Part shown: piece after piece, positions 25,118-33,635 of the stretch
Layout: every line of letters starts with the position of its first letter
Numbering within the stretch: the stretch's first letter is position 1
From: Allobosea sp. OK403
GTDB taxonomy: Bacteria > Pseudomonadota > Alphaproteobacteria > Rhizobiales > Beijerinckiaceae
DNA: 64,000 nucleotides
NCBI RefSeq assembly: GCF_900113835.1
Contig: NZ_FOQV01000016.1
Coordinates: 1-64,000, forward strand
Direction of reading: 5' to 3'
Notes under the pieces: model-generated
The model's database searches: none
What the model was told of the DNA's origin: nothing
The model's input: the letters and a program-made list of their open reading frames with translations, nothing else
Translations under genes and position numbers: made by a program

Positions 25118-27303
25118 CCTCTCATGTTCGAAATTGCGAGCGCCCAGCGGCGGTCGAAACTGGTCCGGTCCGCGAGCTGCGCCAGCGCCCCGATATGGGG
25201 CCGCGCCATCTCGCCATCGTCGACGACATAGACCTCGACCTCGGGCACCCAGAGCGAGGGCGCGCCGCCCATCCTGAGCTTGAGGCAGAGATCGAGTCCC
25301 TTCTCACCGGTGGTGAAGTAGTTCCGCGCGAAGCCGCCGGCCTCGATGAAGGCGGCGCGCGACAGGACGCAGCATTCGGTCGCGCCCGCCGCGACCTCCA
25401 TCGGTCCGAGATTGCCGATGGCATCCAGGGGATAGCCGACATAGCGGTTGGAGACGCGCCGGTTGGCCCCCTCGCCATCAAGCCAGGCGCCGGCCCAGCG
25501 GATCGAATTATCCTCGAACAGCAGGGTCGGGCTCGCAACGCATTGCCCCCCTCGCCCGCGGAAGGCGCGCTCGAGCCGGCCGAGCCACCCCGGCATCCTG
25601 ATCTGCGCAGCGCCCGACAGCAGAGCCACGGTCTGGAAACGGCAGGCTCGCACGCCGGCCTCCAGCGCGTCGCAGGCATCCTCGACGCCCTCGACCAGGA
25701 CGAGCCTGACGGAGAGCCCGTAGAACCGCGCCAGACGCCGCGCCTCCGCGCCGATCTTGTCGAAGCTCTCGCCAGGCGCCGCCAGCACGATCGGAATGGG
25801 CCGGATCTCGGGATCGATCGCGAGAAGCGCGAACAAGGCCGAGAGCTCGCGATGACGATGGTCGAGCCCGATCACCAGGCCAAGCGGCGCCTCCGGGTCG
25901 AAGGCGCCGACATCGAAGGTCTCGACCACGCGCGGCGGCGCGATCTCGGCCGCCTGCAGGGCCGGGGCGACCTGGCGCTCGACCACGAGATTCGCCGTCG
26001 AGGAGCGCGGGTCGAGCAGGCCGAAGATGCGCTCCAGCGTCGGACGCGGCTGGCCGCGGCCAGGCTCCAGCGGCAGGAAGGCGGGGCCGGAGCTTTCGAT
26101 CTCGAACTCCAGATAAAGCGGCTGTCCGGGCTCCGGTATCAGTTTCGGCGCAAAGACGATGAAGCCGTGGCTGCTGCGGCGCGCGGCGAGAGCGGGACCG
26201 AAACGCGGATCCTCCATGAAGGCCGCCGTAACGTCGGGCCGCGTCACACGCGTCCAGAGCCGATCGATGACGCAGGACTGCGCACCGCTGCGCAAGGTGA
26301 CCGCACTGACCTTGCGCTCCGGATCGAACAGCCAGCCGATGATCAAGACGCCGGCGCTCTCAATGATGGTGGCGCTGTCGATGCCGGCGCGCACGGGCAC
26401 GTCCAGCAGGCAGACCGTGTCGCGGCCGTCGAAGCGCTGCGAAGCACGGCGCAATTTGTCGGTCGTCGCCTGCGGGGCCGTGCCGCGCTGCAGGCCATCA
26501 CGCAGATGGCCTGGAACGGTGATCGGCTCGAGCAGGACATAGCGCTCATAGACTTCAAGCGCACGCCAGCCATCGGTGCCGCGGAAGAACAGGCGCTCGA
26601 TCTCGCTGGGATGGCGGATGGCGCAATCCTCCAGCATGCCGAAGAAGCCGCGCGCGCCCTCGCCGAGATCGTCGCGCTCGAAGGTGCCAGCCTCCAGAGC
26701 CGCCGGCGCTAGTCCGCCACTTGCGATCAGCAGCTTGGTGCGCCCGGCGGCGAAATTCGAACTCCAGCCCTGAAGGAAGACGCCTTCGTCGAGCGCGCCC
26801 ATCACTTCGACGAAGCCGCCGGGCTTGGCGACCGACTGCAGCAGCATCCCGACCGCGCGCAGCCGGCGCGGGTTGGATTTGCCCGCCAGCAATATCTCGA
26901 GCAAGCCGTCGACCACGGTCGGGAAGGCCTGGCCCGCCTCCTCCGCCAGCGCGGCCAGGAAAGCCTGCAGCGGCAGCGGCTTCGGTGACAGGATCAGGCG
27001 CAGCGGCCGGCCCGGCCGCCCGAGCAGGATGGCGCCCGGCTCGGCGCGGTCGGCCGATGGCGCGGGCGCCAGGCACAGGAAGCCCACCGCCATGGCGGGC
27101 TCGGCCTGAGGCCGGCGCCAGGTCAGCGCCATGGTCTCGACCTTGTTGCGTGGATTGCCGTCGACCGCGACCGGAACCTTGCCCGGTATAGCGTCGCAAG
27201 CGCTCATGATCAGGATCGCGTTCTCGCCCAGCGGCGTCCAGGCGACGGTTGGAGCGGGACTCAGGCGGGTTCGTTCGGGAACGATGACTTCGCTCATGGA
27301 CAT
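25114..27303 (-). CDS. GT2-like protein with large N-terminal region and degenerate catalytic motifs
   Basis: A 729-residue protein from ATG 27303 (TGATG overlap with the previous stop). Residues about 470-700 have a GT2 (GT-A) fold similar to the protein at 30144-32426: AVRACRF-type helix, FIEAGGFARNYF, GLDLCLKLRMGGA. The nucleotide-sugar loop that reads VNSDVIP in the paralogue is LLSGAAQIR here (about 561-569), and the later acidic pair (GDYEDSD) is GEKGLD, so key acidic residues are missing. Residues about 310-390 contain the shared GWLFDP beta module (GVLIIGWLFDP, RPDV, HGFIVF). It may be an inactive, scaffold-like or very divergent transferase. Confidence 0.8.
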   Translation of the reverse strand: MSMSEVIVPERTRLSPAPTVAWTPLGENAILIMSACDAIPGKVPVAVDGNPRNKVETMALTWRRPQAEPAMAVGFLCLAPAPSADRAEPGAILLGRPGRPLRLILSPKPLPLQAFLAALAEEAGQAFPTVVDGLLEILLAGKSNPRRLRAVGMLLQSVAKPGGFVEVMGALDEGVFLQGWSSNFAAGRTKLLIASGGLAPAALEAGTFERDDLGEGARGFFGMLEDCAIRHPSEIERLFFRGTDGWRALEVYERYVLLEPITVPGHLRDGLQRGTAPQATTDKLRRASQRFDGRDTVCLLDVPVRAGIDSATIIESAGVLIIGWLFDPERKVSAVTLRSGAQSCVIDRLWTRVTRPDVTAAFMEDPRFGPALAARRSSHGFIVFAPKLIPEPGQPLYLEFEIESSGPAFLPLEPGRGQPRPTLERIFGLLDPRSSTANLVVERQVAPALQAAEIAPPRVVETFDVGAFDPEAPLGLVIGLDHRHRELSALFALLAIDPEIRPIPIVLAAPGESFDKIGAEARRLARFYGLSVRLVLVEGVEDACDALEAGVRACRFQTVALLSGAAQIRMPGWLGRLERAFRGRGGQCVASPTLLFEDNSIRWAGAWLDGEGANRRVSNRYVGYPLDAIGNLGPMEVAAGATECCVLSRAAFIEAGGFARNYFTTGEKGLDLCLKLRMGGAPSLWVPEVEVYVVDDGEMARPHIGALAQLADRTSFDRRWALAISNMRG

Positions 27304-28055
27304 CACCGATCAACCAGCGTCACGGCGAGCGTGACAAAGGACAGGAGGGCAGCAAGCCCCGACAGAAAGCCGAGAATGACGGTGACCTGCCGCAGCGGAG
27401 CACGCGCCTCCTTGCGGATGGTGACCAGCCGCTCGTCGAAGCTCGCCAAGGTTGCGTCGAAGCGCAGTTGGAAGATGTCGAGCTCGGCGAGACGCCGGCT
27501 GATATGATCTTCCCGCGCCGCCTCCACTTCGGCATCCCGCGCCGGGGCGCGGTCCTCGTTCAGGCGCAGTGCAATCTGGTCGAGCTTTTCGCCAAGCTCC
27601 TTCTGCGCGATCTGCGTGCGCCGGTTCAGCGCGATCAAAGCCTCGACGCGGTCGAAGAAACGGGCCAGCGGCACGGCGATCGCCGCCTCCGCCGCAAGCT
27701 CCGCCGGCGGTGGCAGCCTGAGTTCGAGCTCCGCACCCGTGCTCGGCGAGACGCCGATAATGGTCAGATGATCGCGCGCCGCGGCGACGGCATCGTCGAG
27801 TTCCATGGCGAAGGCGTGCTTGCCGTCACCGATGCCGTTGCGGCGCAGATCGATCCGCCCCTGATCGGCCTTCGCCTCCTGGACCGGCGCGCCATCGCGC
27901 AGCAATTTGACCGTCAGGCGCTCCTCGGGGCGCGCCTCGTCCCAGATCCAGCCATGCAGCCGGTTGCCGTCGAGCGCATCGACGCGGCCGTTCAGGCGGG
28001 CCGGCGTGACATTGGGCATGCGGATCGTGTCGTCCTGGTTCTGCGCCATCGTCAT
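27303..28055 (-). CDS. Beta-module, coiled-coil and membrane-anchored protein
   Basis: A 250-residue protein with three parts. Residues about 20-92 are the same beta module seen in the neighbouring transferases (LNGRVDALDGNRLHGWIWD, GRIDLRRNGIGDGKHAF). Residues about 125-215 are charged and helical, probably coiled coil (RTQIAQKELGEKLDQIALRL). Residues about 222-247 form one membrane helix ending VTLAVTLVDR. It could tether the glycosylation enzymes to the inner membrane; this is inferred from architecture and context. The start at 28055 overlaps the preceding GT4 stop (ATGA). No named family is recognised. Confidence 0.7.
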   Translation of the reverse strand: MTMAQNQDDTIRMPNVTPARLNGRVDALDGNRLHGWIWDEARPEERLTVKLLRDGAPVQEAKADQGRIDLRRNGIGDGKHAFAMELDDAVAAARDHLTIIGVSPSTGAELELRLPPPAELAAEAAIAVPLARFFDRVEALIALNRRTQIAQKELGEKLDQIALRLNEDRAPARDAEVEAAREDHISRRLAELDIFQLRFDATLASFDERLVTIRKEARAPLRQVTVILGFLSGLAALLSFVTLAVTLVDR

Positions 28056-29305
28056 GCCGCCACCTGGAGCTTGAGCCTGTCGAACAGGCTAAGATGCGTC
28101 GCCGCGCAATCGGCCATGCCGGTTTGCGGCACGATGCCGTCGACGAGGCGCTGCCAGAGCCCGTCTTCCTCGATCGCGCGGCGCAAGGTACGCGCAAGAT
28201 GCACCGGATCGCCCGGCCGCGCATGCAGGCCATCGACGCCGTCACGCACCATCTCGGCCATGCCGCCGATGCCGCTGGTGATCACCGGGCGACGATGCTG
28301 GAAAGCCTCCTGGATCACGAGCGGCGCGTTTTCCCACCAGATCGAGGGCATCACCACCCAGTCGATCTCGCTCATCAGGGCCGGCACGTCCTCGCGGCGA
28401 TAGGGGCCGCAATGGGTCACCACGCCCCCGGCCGCCGTGAGGGCCTGATTGAAAGCGGTGGTGAAGGCTTCGGTCTGGAAGGGTGCACCGCCATGGATGC
28501 GCAATTCGAAGCCGGTTTCGCCGGCGGCCTTCATCAGCTTCGCCGCCTGCAGCAGGGGCAAGGCCCCCTTCCAGGGGTTGATGTTGCCGAAATAGCCGAA
28601 ACTCGTCCTGCGCCCCTCAGTCGGGCGGTGCGCGACAGCATCCTGCGCCGGCCGGGCATTGGCGATGACCTCGATCTTCTCGCCGGGCAGTCCCCAGTCG
28701 AGATAGCGCTGGCGCAGGAAGTGGCTCGGCGCGACGAAGCGGTCGACCGCGGCCAGGTGCGTCTTCAGGAAGCGCTCGCGCAGCAGGAAGCGATCCGAGC
28801 CGATCTCGGGGAAGCAGCCATGGCAGGCCGTCGGCGAGGCGCCGGAGCAGCGCTGTTTGTCGGTCGGCCGCACCATCAGCCCGTCATGGTGGCAGATCGA
28901 ATAATAGTCGTGCAGCGTCATCACGATCGCCGCGTTCGGCAGCAACCGGCGCGCCAGCGGCAGGAACTCCGCGCCAATCAGGACGAGGTGATGGATGTGG
29001 ATGACGTCCGGCCGGAACTCCTGCAGCAGCGTCGCGAGGTCCTGCAGCGTACCGTAATGGTCGATCTGGCTGAGATGGAAGCGGTCGAAATGGCCGCTCC
29101 AAAGCAGCACGTCGCCGTTCTCGCCGGTCGCCTGGAGGGCGGTGCCGGGATGAGGCTGCCGGTGAATGCTGTTGGTGGCGCCCAGGAACAGCACCTCGCA
29201 GCCCTGCTCGCGATAGCTCCGAGCCAGGTCATGGGCGAAGATCTCGGTCCCGCCGGGATGCAGATCCGGGTGATTATGCGCGACGACGAGGATGCGACGC
29301 GTCAT
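28052..29305 (-). CDS. Glycosyltransferase family 4 protein
   Basis: A 417-residue GT-B enzyme from ATG 29305 (MTRRILVVAHNHPDLHPGGT), overlapping the methyltransferase stop (ATGA). It is a close relative of the protein at 23807-25117: HIHHL, TLHDYYSICHHDGLMV, then Cys153, Cys161 and Cys164 in the same spacing, FGYFGNINPWKGALPLL, and SIWWENAPLVIQEAF with the E-x7-E pair. The Cys/His insertion may bind a metal or form a lid. It would add one sugar to the growing glycan. Retention of two related enzymes in one operon suggests distinct linkages. Confidence 0.92.
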   Translation of the reverse strand: MTRRILVVAHNHPDLHPGGTEIFAHDLARSYREQGCEVLFLGATNSIHRQPHPGTALQATGENGDVLLWSGHFDRFHLSQIDHYGTLQDLATLLQEFRPDVIHIHHLVLIGAEFLPLARRLLPNAAIVMTLHDYYSICHHDGLMVRPTDKQRCSGASPTACHGCFPEIGSDRFLLRERFLKTHLAAVDRFVAPSHFLRQRYLDWGLPGEKIEVIANARPAQDAVAHRPTEGRRTSFGYFGNINPWKGALPLLQAAKLMKAAGETGFELRIHGGAPFQTEAFTTAFNQALTAAGGVVTHCGPYRREDVPALMSEIDWVVMPSIWWENAPLVIQEAFQHRRPVITSGIGGMAEMVRDGVDGLHARPGDPVHLARTLRRAIEEDGLWQRLVDGIVPQTGMADCAATHLSLFDRLKLQVAA

Positions 29306-30147
29306 AGGCCACGCTCCGGGCCGCGCTCCGGCTTGATCGCGATCAGCAGGTCCTGGTAATGCGCCGCGCTGATCCCGCGCCAATGGCCGCGGCTCAGGCT
29401 GGAGACGGCCAGGCCGGCATTCTGCGTCGTCTCGAGCAGGAAACCCTCGTCGATACCGGCAGCCGCCAGCGGCGCCTCCTCGATCGCGTACCAGCCCGGC
29501 CCGTCCCGCCAGCGCTTGAACTTCAGGCGCTCCTGCCCCGTGCTCTGGCCGTCAAGCGCGAAGGCGGTCAGGAAGAGCCGGCCACCGGGCGCCAGCAGGC
29601 GCGAGGCCTCGTTGACATAGACCACGAGCTCGTCGGGCGGCAGATGGGTGGCGACCGAGACCATCGTGATGAAATCGAAGCTGCCATTGGCAAAGCCGAA
29701 CTGCACCTCCGTGCCCGGCAGCGAGCCTTGCGGATTGTAGAGCGGATGGGCGATATCGAGCCGCTGGAAGCGGAAGCGCGGATAGGCCGGCGTGATCGTC
29801 TGCGCGCACCACAGGATGCCGTCCATGACGGGGTCGACACCGTCATAGCTGCCGCGCTCGGGATCAAGATATTGCGTCAGCGGCACCGCCATGCGGCCGA
29901 TGCCGCAGCCGATGTCGAAGACGCGCTCCGTCGGCGACAACCGGCCCAGACGGACGAAATGACCGAGGAACTCCGAGCCGATCGCGCGATAATCGCCATC
30001 GCCGACAAAAATGCTGTCCGGCGGCGGATGCGGCAGGAAGCGGTTGGTCTGGACCGAGGCCAGCAGCCAGTCGAACTCCGGTCCGACCGGGCAGCTGGGA
30101 AGCGCCGGTTCGGGCGCAATGGGTCTCAAGGCCAGTGTCGCCGTCAT
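29302..30147 (-). CDS. Class I SAM-dependent methyltransferase
   Basis: A 281-residue protein. Motif I is VFDIGCGIGRMAVPL near residues 76-90, followed by YDGVDPVMDGI (motif II acidic region) and FDFITMVSVATHLPPDEL with LLAPGGRLFLTAF (motif III). It has the length and layout of small-molecule or glycan O-methyltransferases. It is embedded in the glycosyltransferase chain with ATGA overlaps at both ends, so it probably methylates a sugar or glycan terminus; capping to control chain length is one possibility. No tighter family assignment is possible from the sequence alone. Confidence 0.88.
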   Translation of the reverse strand: MTATLALRPIAPEPALPSCPVGPEFDWLLASVQTNRFLPHPPPDSIFVGDGDYRAIGSEFLGHFVRLGRLSPTERVFDIGCGIGRMAVPLTQYLDPERGSYDGVDPVMDGILWCAQTITPAYPRFRFQRLDIAHPLYNPQGSLPGTEVQFGFANGSFDFITMVSVATHLPPDELVVYVNEASRLLAPGGRLFLTAFALDGQSTGQERLKFKRWRDGPGWYAIEEAPLAAAGIDEGFLLETTQNAGLAVSSLSRGHWRGISAAHYQDLLIAIKPERGPERGL

Positions 30148-32426
30148 GCTGCTGTCGCTCTCCTGAGATTGGCGCGGGGAAGGATGTCGGGCTCACGCAG
30201 GGACGGCTTGCGCGCGGATGCCGGGGCGTCGATCTCGCCCATCAGCAATTCGATCTGAGCGTCCCAGCGCCGGGTCTGGAGCCAGGAATTATGCTGCGAG
30301 GCGACGCCGCGCGTGTAGTCGAGGCTCTTCGAGATCGACTGCCGCTCGAGATGGTAGAGCGCCACGCTGGGCGCATAGACGATGTTGAAGCCGGCGCGCC
30401 GGATCTTCAGGCACAGATCGCTGTCCTCGTAATCGCCGATGACATAGGCGTCGTCGAAGCCACCGATCTCGGTGAACAGCGCCCGGGACATGACGATACA
30501 GGCACCGGTGACGCCCGGCACCGGCCGCTCGACATTCGCCGGGGCGTAATGGCCCGGCATGCCCTTGAAGTAATGATGGTTGAGCCAGCAGCCTTTACTG
30601 TCGCGCTTGAAGTAGAGCCCCGCATGCTGCAGCGAGCCGTCGTCATAGAGCAGCTTGGGCCCCACGGCGCCGACGCGGTTGCGCCGGTCGAGCTTACGAA
30701 TGAGCGCCGGCAGCCAGCCGTCGCTGGCCGGGATCACATCGGAATTGACCAGCGCCAGCGCTTCGCCGCGCGCCAGGTGCGCGCCTGCATTGCAGGCGGC
30801 CGAGAAGCCGCCATTGCGGCCCATGACGACGAGCTGCATCGGCAGGCCATAAGCCAGGTGAAGCCCACCCAGGAGATGCGCGACCTCGGCCTCATGCTCA
30901 GGCGAGTCGAGCACATAGATCAGCTCGGCTTTGTCCGCGAACCAGGAATCTCCGGCAAAGGCCGGAATCTGGACGCGCAGGAACTCATAAGCGCGATAGA
31001 GCGGTATCACGACCGAGACGGCCGGGCGCGCCGGCGCCTTGCCGAAACGCTTGATACGCGGCTCCGGCCGATCCTCGCGCAGCTGCGCCTGACAGGCGGC
31101 GAGCATCGGGGCCAGCGTCCGCTCCATGATCTCGGCCGTCAGATGCTGAGGCGGGATCGCGGCAAGCGCCCGGGCGCGAACCGAAACCGCATCAGCCGGC
31201 TGGAGGGCCGGACGCAGGAACAGCGACGTGCCGGATTTCAGCTTCAGTTCGCAGCGCGGTTGCAGAACCGGCGCTCCGGCCGCGTAGCCGGGAACAAGCG
31301 CGGCAAACCCCGTCGCGGGCCGAGGCTCATTGCCGGGACCTCCCGGCAGCAGTGCCGGAAAGCGCTCCAGGCGGTCAAGGATCGGGGTCGCAGCCCCCTC
31401 GCCGCGATGAAGCAGCATCTGATCTAGCAGGCCGTCGGGATCGCGGAACCAGCCGCCCAGCAGCAGGCCGCCCGCATTGCACAGCGCGATATCGAGCTCC
31501 GCCGAAGGCAGGTCGTCGCTGCGGCGGACATTCTGCACCGCGAGCGGCGAGCGCCGCTGCATCTCGATCGCCAGCAGCCTGCCTTGCTCCGAGAGGCCCG
31601 ACAGCTGCTCGACGATCCAGTTGCGCAACCCGTCGCGCGTGCTGGACTTGCCGGCCCACCAGCGGCCGAGCGAAGGGGCCGCCTGCCGGGCCGGCAAGGC
31701 TCGAATCACGAAACCGGCCTCGCCCTGGAGAAGGAGCAGGCCGGCGCTGCGCGCCGGCGCCTCATCCAGGATGAAATGCAAAGCACGCTGCCCTGCCCGG
31801 TCTACGGCGCCCAGGCGTGGCCGGGCGTCGAGGCGGCTGAGGCCCGCGCTGTCGAGCCGGTGGATGGATTTGATCGGGCTGAGCCCGCCTTGCACCGAGG
31901 TCTCGACAAGGACCTTGCCCTCGACCAGCACGGCCACGGGCAAGGCCGGCGCGGGCTTGGGCGAAAGGCAGAGCAGGAACTGGCGCAGAAACGAGAGATA
32001 GCTCGCCGTCGCGGACAGGCCGAACAATGACGGCCAGGGACCGACAAGCGCGCTTGCAAGCGCCAGCCTCGCCTTCGGCGTCAAGTCGCGCAAAATCTCT
32101 GCAGGCTCGGTCATGCCATGGACCAGGGCCGGGTCGAACCGCGCGGTGATGTCGCCGGCCGTGCCTTGATCGGAGAGCGTCGCGACGATGCCGTCATGCC
32201 CGCCATGGCGGAAGGCGACGACGACGCGCTCGCGGCCGTCACTCAGGCCGAGCGTGACCGCAGCCGAGGCCAGGCGCCTGCCGCCGCCGACCAGCGAGAC
32301 GCCGGGACGGCCGAAAGACGGCACGTCGAGCGTCCACGACAACAGGAAAACCGATCCGCTGAGCCGGAACAGGTCGAGATGCGTTGATCCAGTGTCCACC
32401 GCTTGGGCGGGCGCAAGTGTAAGCAT
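30144..32426 (-). CDS. GT2 glycosyltransferase with large N-terminal region
   Basis: A 760-residue protein. Residues about 468-700 are a complete GT2 (GT-A) domain: VSVVIPLYRAYEF, MGRNGGFSAACNAGA, the metal-binding loop VNSDVIP with D563, ACIVMSRALF, GGFDDAYVIGDYEDSDLCLK with the catalytic acidic residues, and YHLERQS. Residues about 310-380 hold the shared beta module (GGLLLGGWFRDP). The first 300 residues are beta-rich and unassigned. It starts 61 bases after the RTX gene stop on the same strand, so RTX protein and transferases are likely co-transcribed. It is the catalytically intact partner of the degenerate protein at 25114-27303. Confidence 0.9.
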   Translation of the reverse strand: MLTLAPAQAVDTGSTHLDLFRLSGSVFLLSWTLDVPSFGRPGVSLVGGGRRLASAAVTLGLSDGRERVVVAFRHGGHDGIVATLSDQGTAGDITARFDPALVHGMTEPAEILRDLTPKARLALASALVGPWPSLFGLSATASYLSFLRQFLLCLSPKPAPALPVAVLVEGKVLVETSVQGGLSPIKSIHRLDSAGLSRLDARPRLGAVDRAGQRALHFILDEAPARSAGLLLLQGEAGFVIRALPARQAAPSLGRWWAGKSSTRDGLRNWIVEQLSGLSEQGRLLAIEMQRRSPLAVQNVRRSDDLPSAELDIALCNAGGLLLGGWFRDPDGLLDQMLLHRGEGAATPILDRLERFPALLPGGPGNEPRPATGFAALVPGYAAGAPVLQPRCELKLKSGTSLFLRPALQPADAVSVRARALAAIPPQHLTAEIMERTLAPMLAACQAQLREDRPEPRIKRFGKAPARPAVSVVIPLYRAYEFLRVQIPAFAGDSWFADKAELIYVLDSPEHEAEVAHLLGGLHLAYGLPMQLVVMGRNGGFSAACNAGAHLARGEALALVNSDVIPASDGWLPALIRKLDRRNRVGAVGPKLLYDDGSLQHAGLYFKRDSKGCWLNHHYFKGMPGHYAPANVERPVPGVTGACIVMSRALFTEIGGFDDAYVIGDYEDSDLCLKIRRAGFNIVYAPSVALYHLERQSISKSLDYTRGVASQHNSWLQTRRWDAQIELLMGEIDAPASARKPSLREPDILPRANLRRATAA

Positions 32427-32487
32427 GAGGCGACATCCGGCTGAGCAGGGAGCGACGCCGACCGAAAAGGCCGGCGTCGCAGTTTCA

Positions 32488-33309
32488 TCAGGCGACCGAG
32501 AAGTAGGAGTGCGGATCGCTCTGGATGTCTTCGGCCGTGACGCCGACCAGCGTCAGCGTATCGCCATGGCCGAGATCGATGATGGCGTTGCCGCCAACCG
32601 TCGTCGCACGCGCCGCCACATCCTCGGCGGAGTGAACGCCCGTGCCGTTGATGTCCGAGGCGATCTGCAGCATGTCCGAGCCGGCCTGGAAATCGAGCAC
32701 GACATCGTTGCCGCCGCCACCGGCGAAGACGAAGACGTCATGGCCAGCGCCACCCGAAAGGATGTCGTCGCCGGCGCCGCCGAACAGCAGGTCATCACCC
32801 GCTCCACCTTGCAGGATGTCGTTGCCGGCGCCGCCAATGAGCACGTCATTGCCCGCACCGCCCTGCAGAAGGTCGTTACCTGCACCACCGAGGAGCAGAT
32901 CGTTGCCGGCGCCACCTTGCAGGATATCGTCCCCGGCGCCGCCGAGCAGGATGTCATTGCCGGCGCCGCCCTGCAGGATGTCGTCCCCGCTACCACCGTC
33001 CAGGACGTCGTTGCCGGCTCCACCGGTCAGGAAATCGGAACCGTCATCGCCAAACAGTGCGTCATTGCCCGCATCGCCGGACAGGAAGTCGTTGCCGTGC
33101 CCCCCGAAGAGGACATCGTCGCCGCTGCCGCCGAAGATAGCGTCATTGCCGGTATCACCGAAGATCACGTCATTGCCGCTGTCGCCGAAGAGAAAATCAT
33201 CTCCGCCGCCACCGTGAATGACGTCATGCCCCGCGGCGCCGTGAATGACGTCGCTGAATCGACTACCTATCAAAAAGTCGTCGAATGCACTTCCTTCTAT
33301 CGTGGCCAT
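32488..33309 (-). CDS. Small RTX (hemolysin-type calcium-binding repeat) protein
   Basis: A 273-residue acidic protein made almost wholly of RTX nonapeptides GGxGxDxLx: about 20 repeats in residues 8-200 (for example GGAGNDILQ, GGSGDDVLF). A serralysin-type C-terminal domain follows (DVFVFAGGGGNDVVLDF, GHGDTLTLVG) and carries the uncleaved type I secretion signal at its end (PHSYFSVA). It has no N-terminal signal peptide and no enzyme domain. The repeats would fold into a calcium-loaded beta-roll outside the cell. The adjacent ABC exporter and fusion protein genes are its obvious secretion route. It heads the glycosyltransferase operon and may be an adhesin, matrix protein or glycosylation substrate. 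Confidence 0.93.
   Translation of the reverse strand: MATIEGSAFDDFLIGSRFSDVIHGAAGHDVIHGGGGDDFLFGDSGNDVIFGDTGNDAIFGGSGDDVLFGGHGNDFLSGDAGNDALFGDDGSDFLTGGAGNDVLDGGSGDDILQGGAGNDILLGGAGDDILQGGAGNDLLLGGAGNDLLQGGAGNDVLIGGAGNDILQGGAGDDLLFGGAGDDILSGGAGHDVFVFAGGGGNDVVLDFQAGSDMLQIASDINGTGVHSAEDVAARATTVGGNAIIDLGHGDTLTLVGVTAEDIQSDPHSYFSVA
32710..33288 (-). repeat. Tandem 27-base repeats encoding RTX nonapeptides
   Basis: About 20 degenerate 27-base units encode GGxGxDxLx. The central units (about 32760-33010) are the most alike at DNA level, suggesting recent unit duplication, so repeat number may vary between strains. Confidence 0.85.
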
Positions 33310-33635
33310 TAGTCACCTCCTAGGCGATCTGAAAGCACCGCCAGGTCTACGGAACCAAGCCGCAGCGCCCCCTGGGTTTCGGTGCCGTTCCGATGACGCT
33401 GAAGAAGCACGCCATCGCTCGACAGGCCAAAGATTAGCCAATATGTGCAGCGCAGCAAGCCTTTTATTATGACCATTTCGCGATGCAGCAAGATTTATAC
33501 TTTAAATATCGCGGTTTAATCTGTAAAACACTCCAAAATAATCTCGAAATTCGAAACGATAAATCGGGAGCAATCTTCTAAAATTGACGCAATATCCGAC
33601 AGATTCCGCCCAAGCGATTGTTTTCGCTGGCGAAA
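33310..33635. other. AT-rich control region upstream of the RTX gene
   Basis: No gene is seen. The part from about 33470 to 33600 is far richer in A/T than the rest of the window. On the minus strand CTTGCT (33454-33459) and CTAATC (33432-33437), 16 bases apart, are a weak promoter candidate about 120 bases before the RTX start. A near-palindrome at 33544-33557 is listed separately. Confidence 0.5.
33544..33557. promoter_or_regulatory. Candidate regulator site TCGAAATTCGAAAC
   Basis: A near-palindrome TCGAA-A-TTCGA followed by AAC. The reverse complement of the sequence at 36912-36928 contains TCGAAATTCAAAC. Both lie in AT-rich intergenic regions of the same locus, so they may be operators for the MarR-type protein encoded at 37069. 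Confidence 0.35.

Noticed and set aside
32188..33312. Plus-strand open frame opposite the RTX gene with repetitive Val/Ile/Ala-rich sequence
   Set aside because: It merely mirrors the 27-base RTX repeats in another frame.
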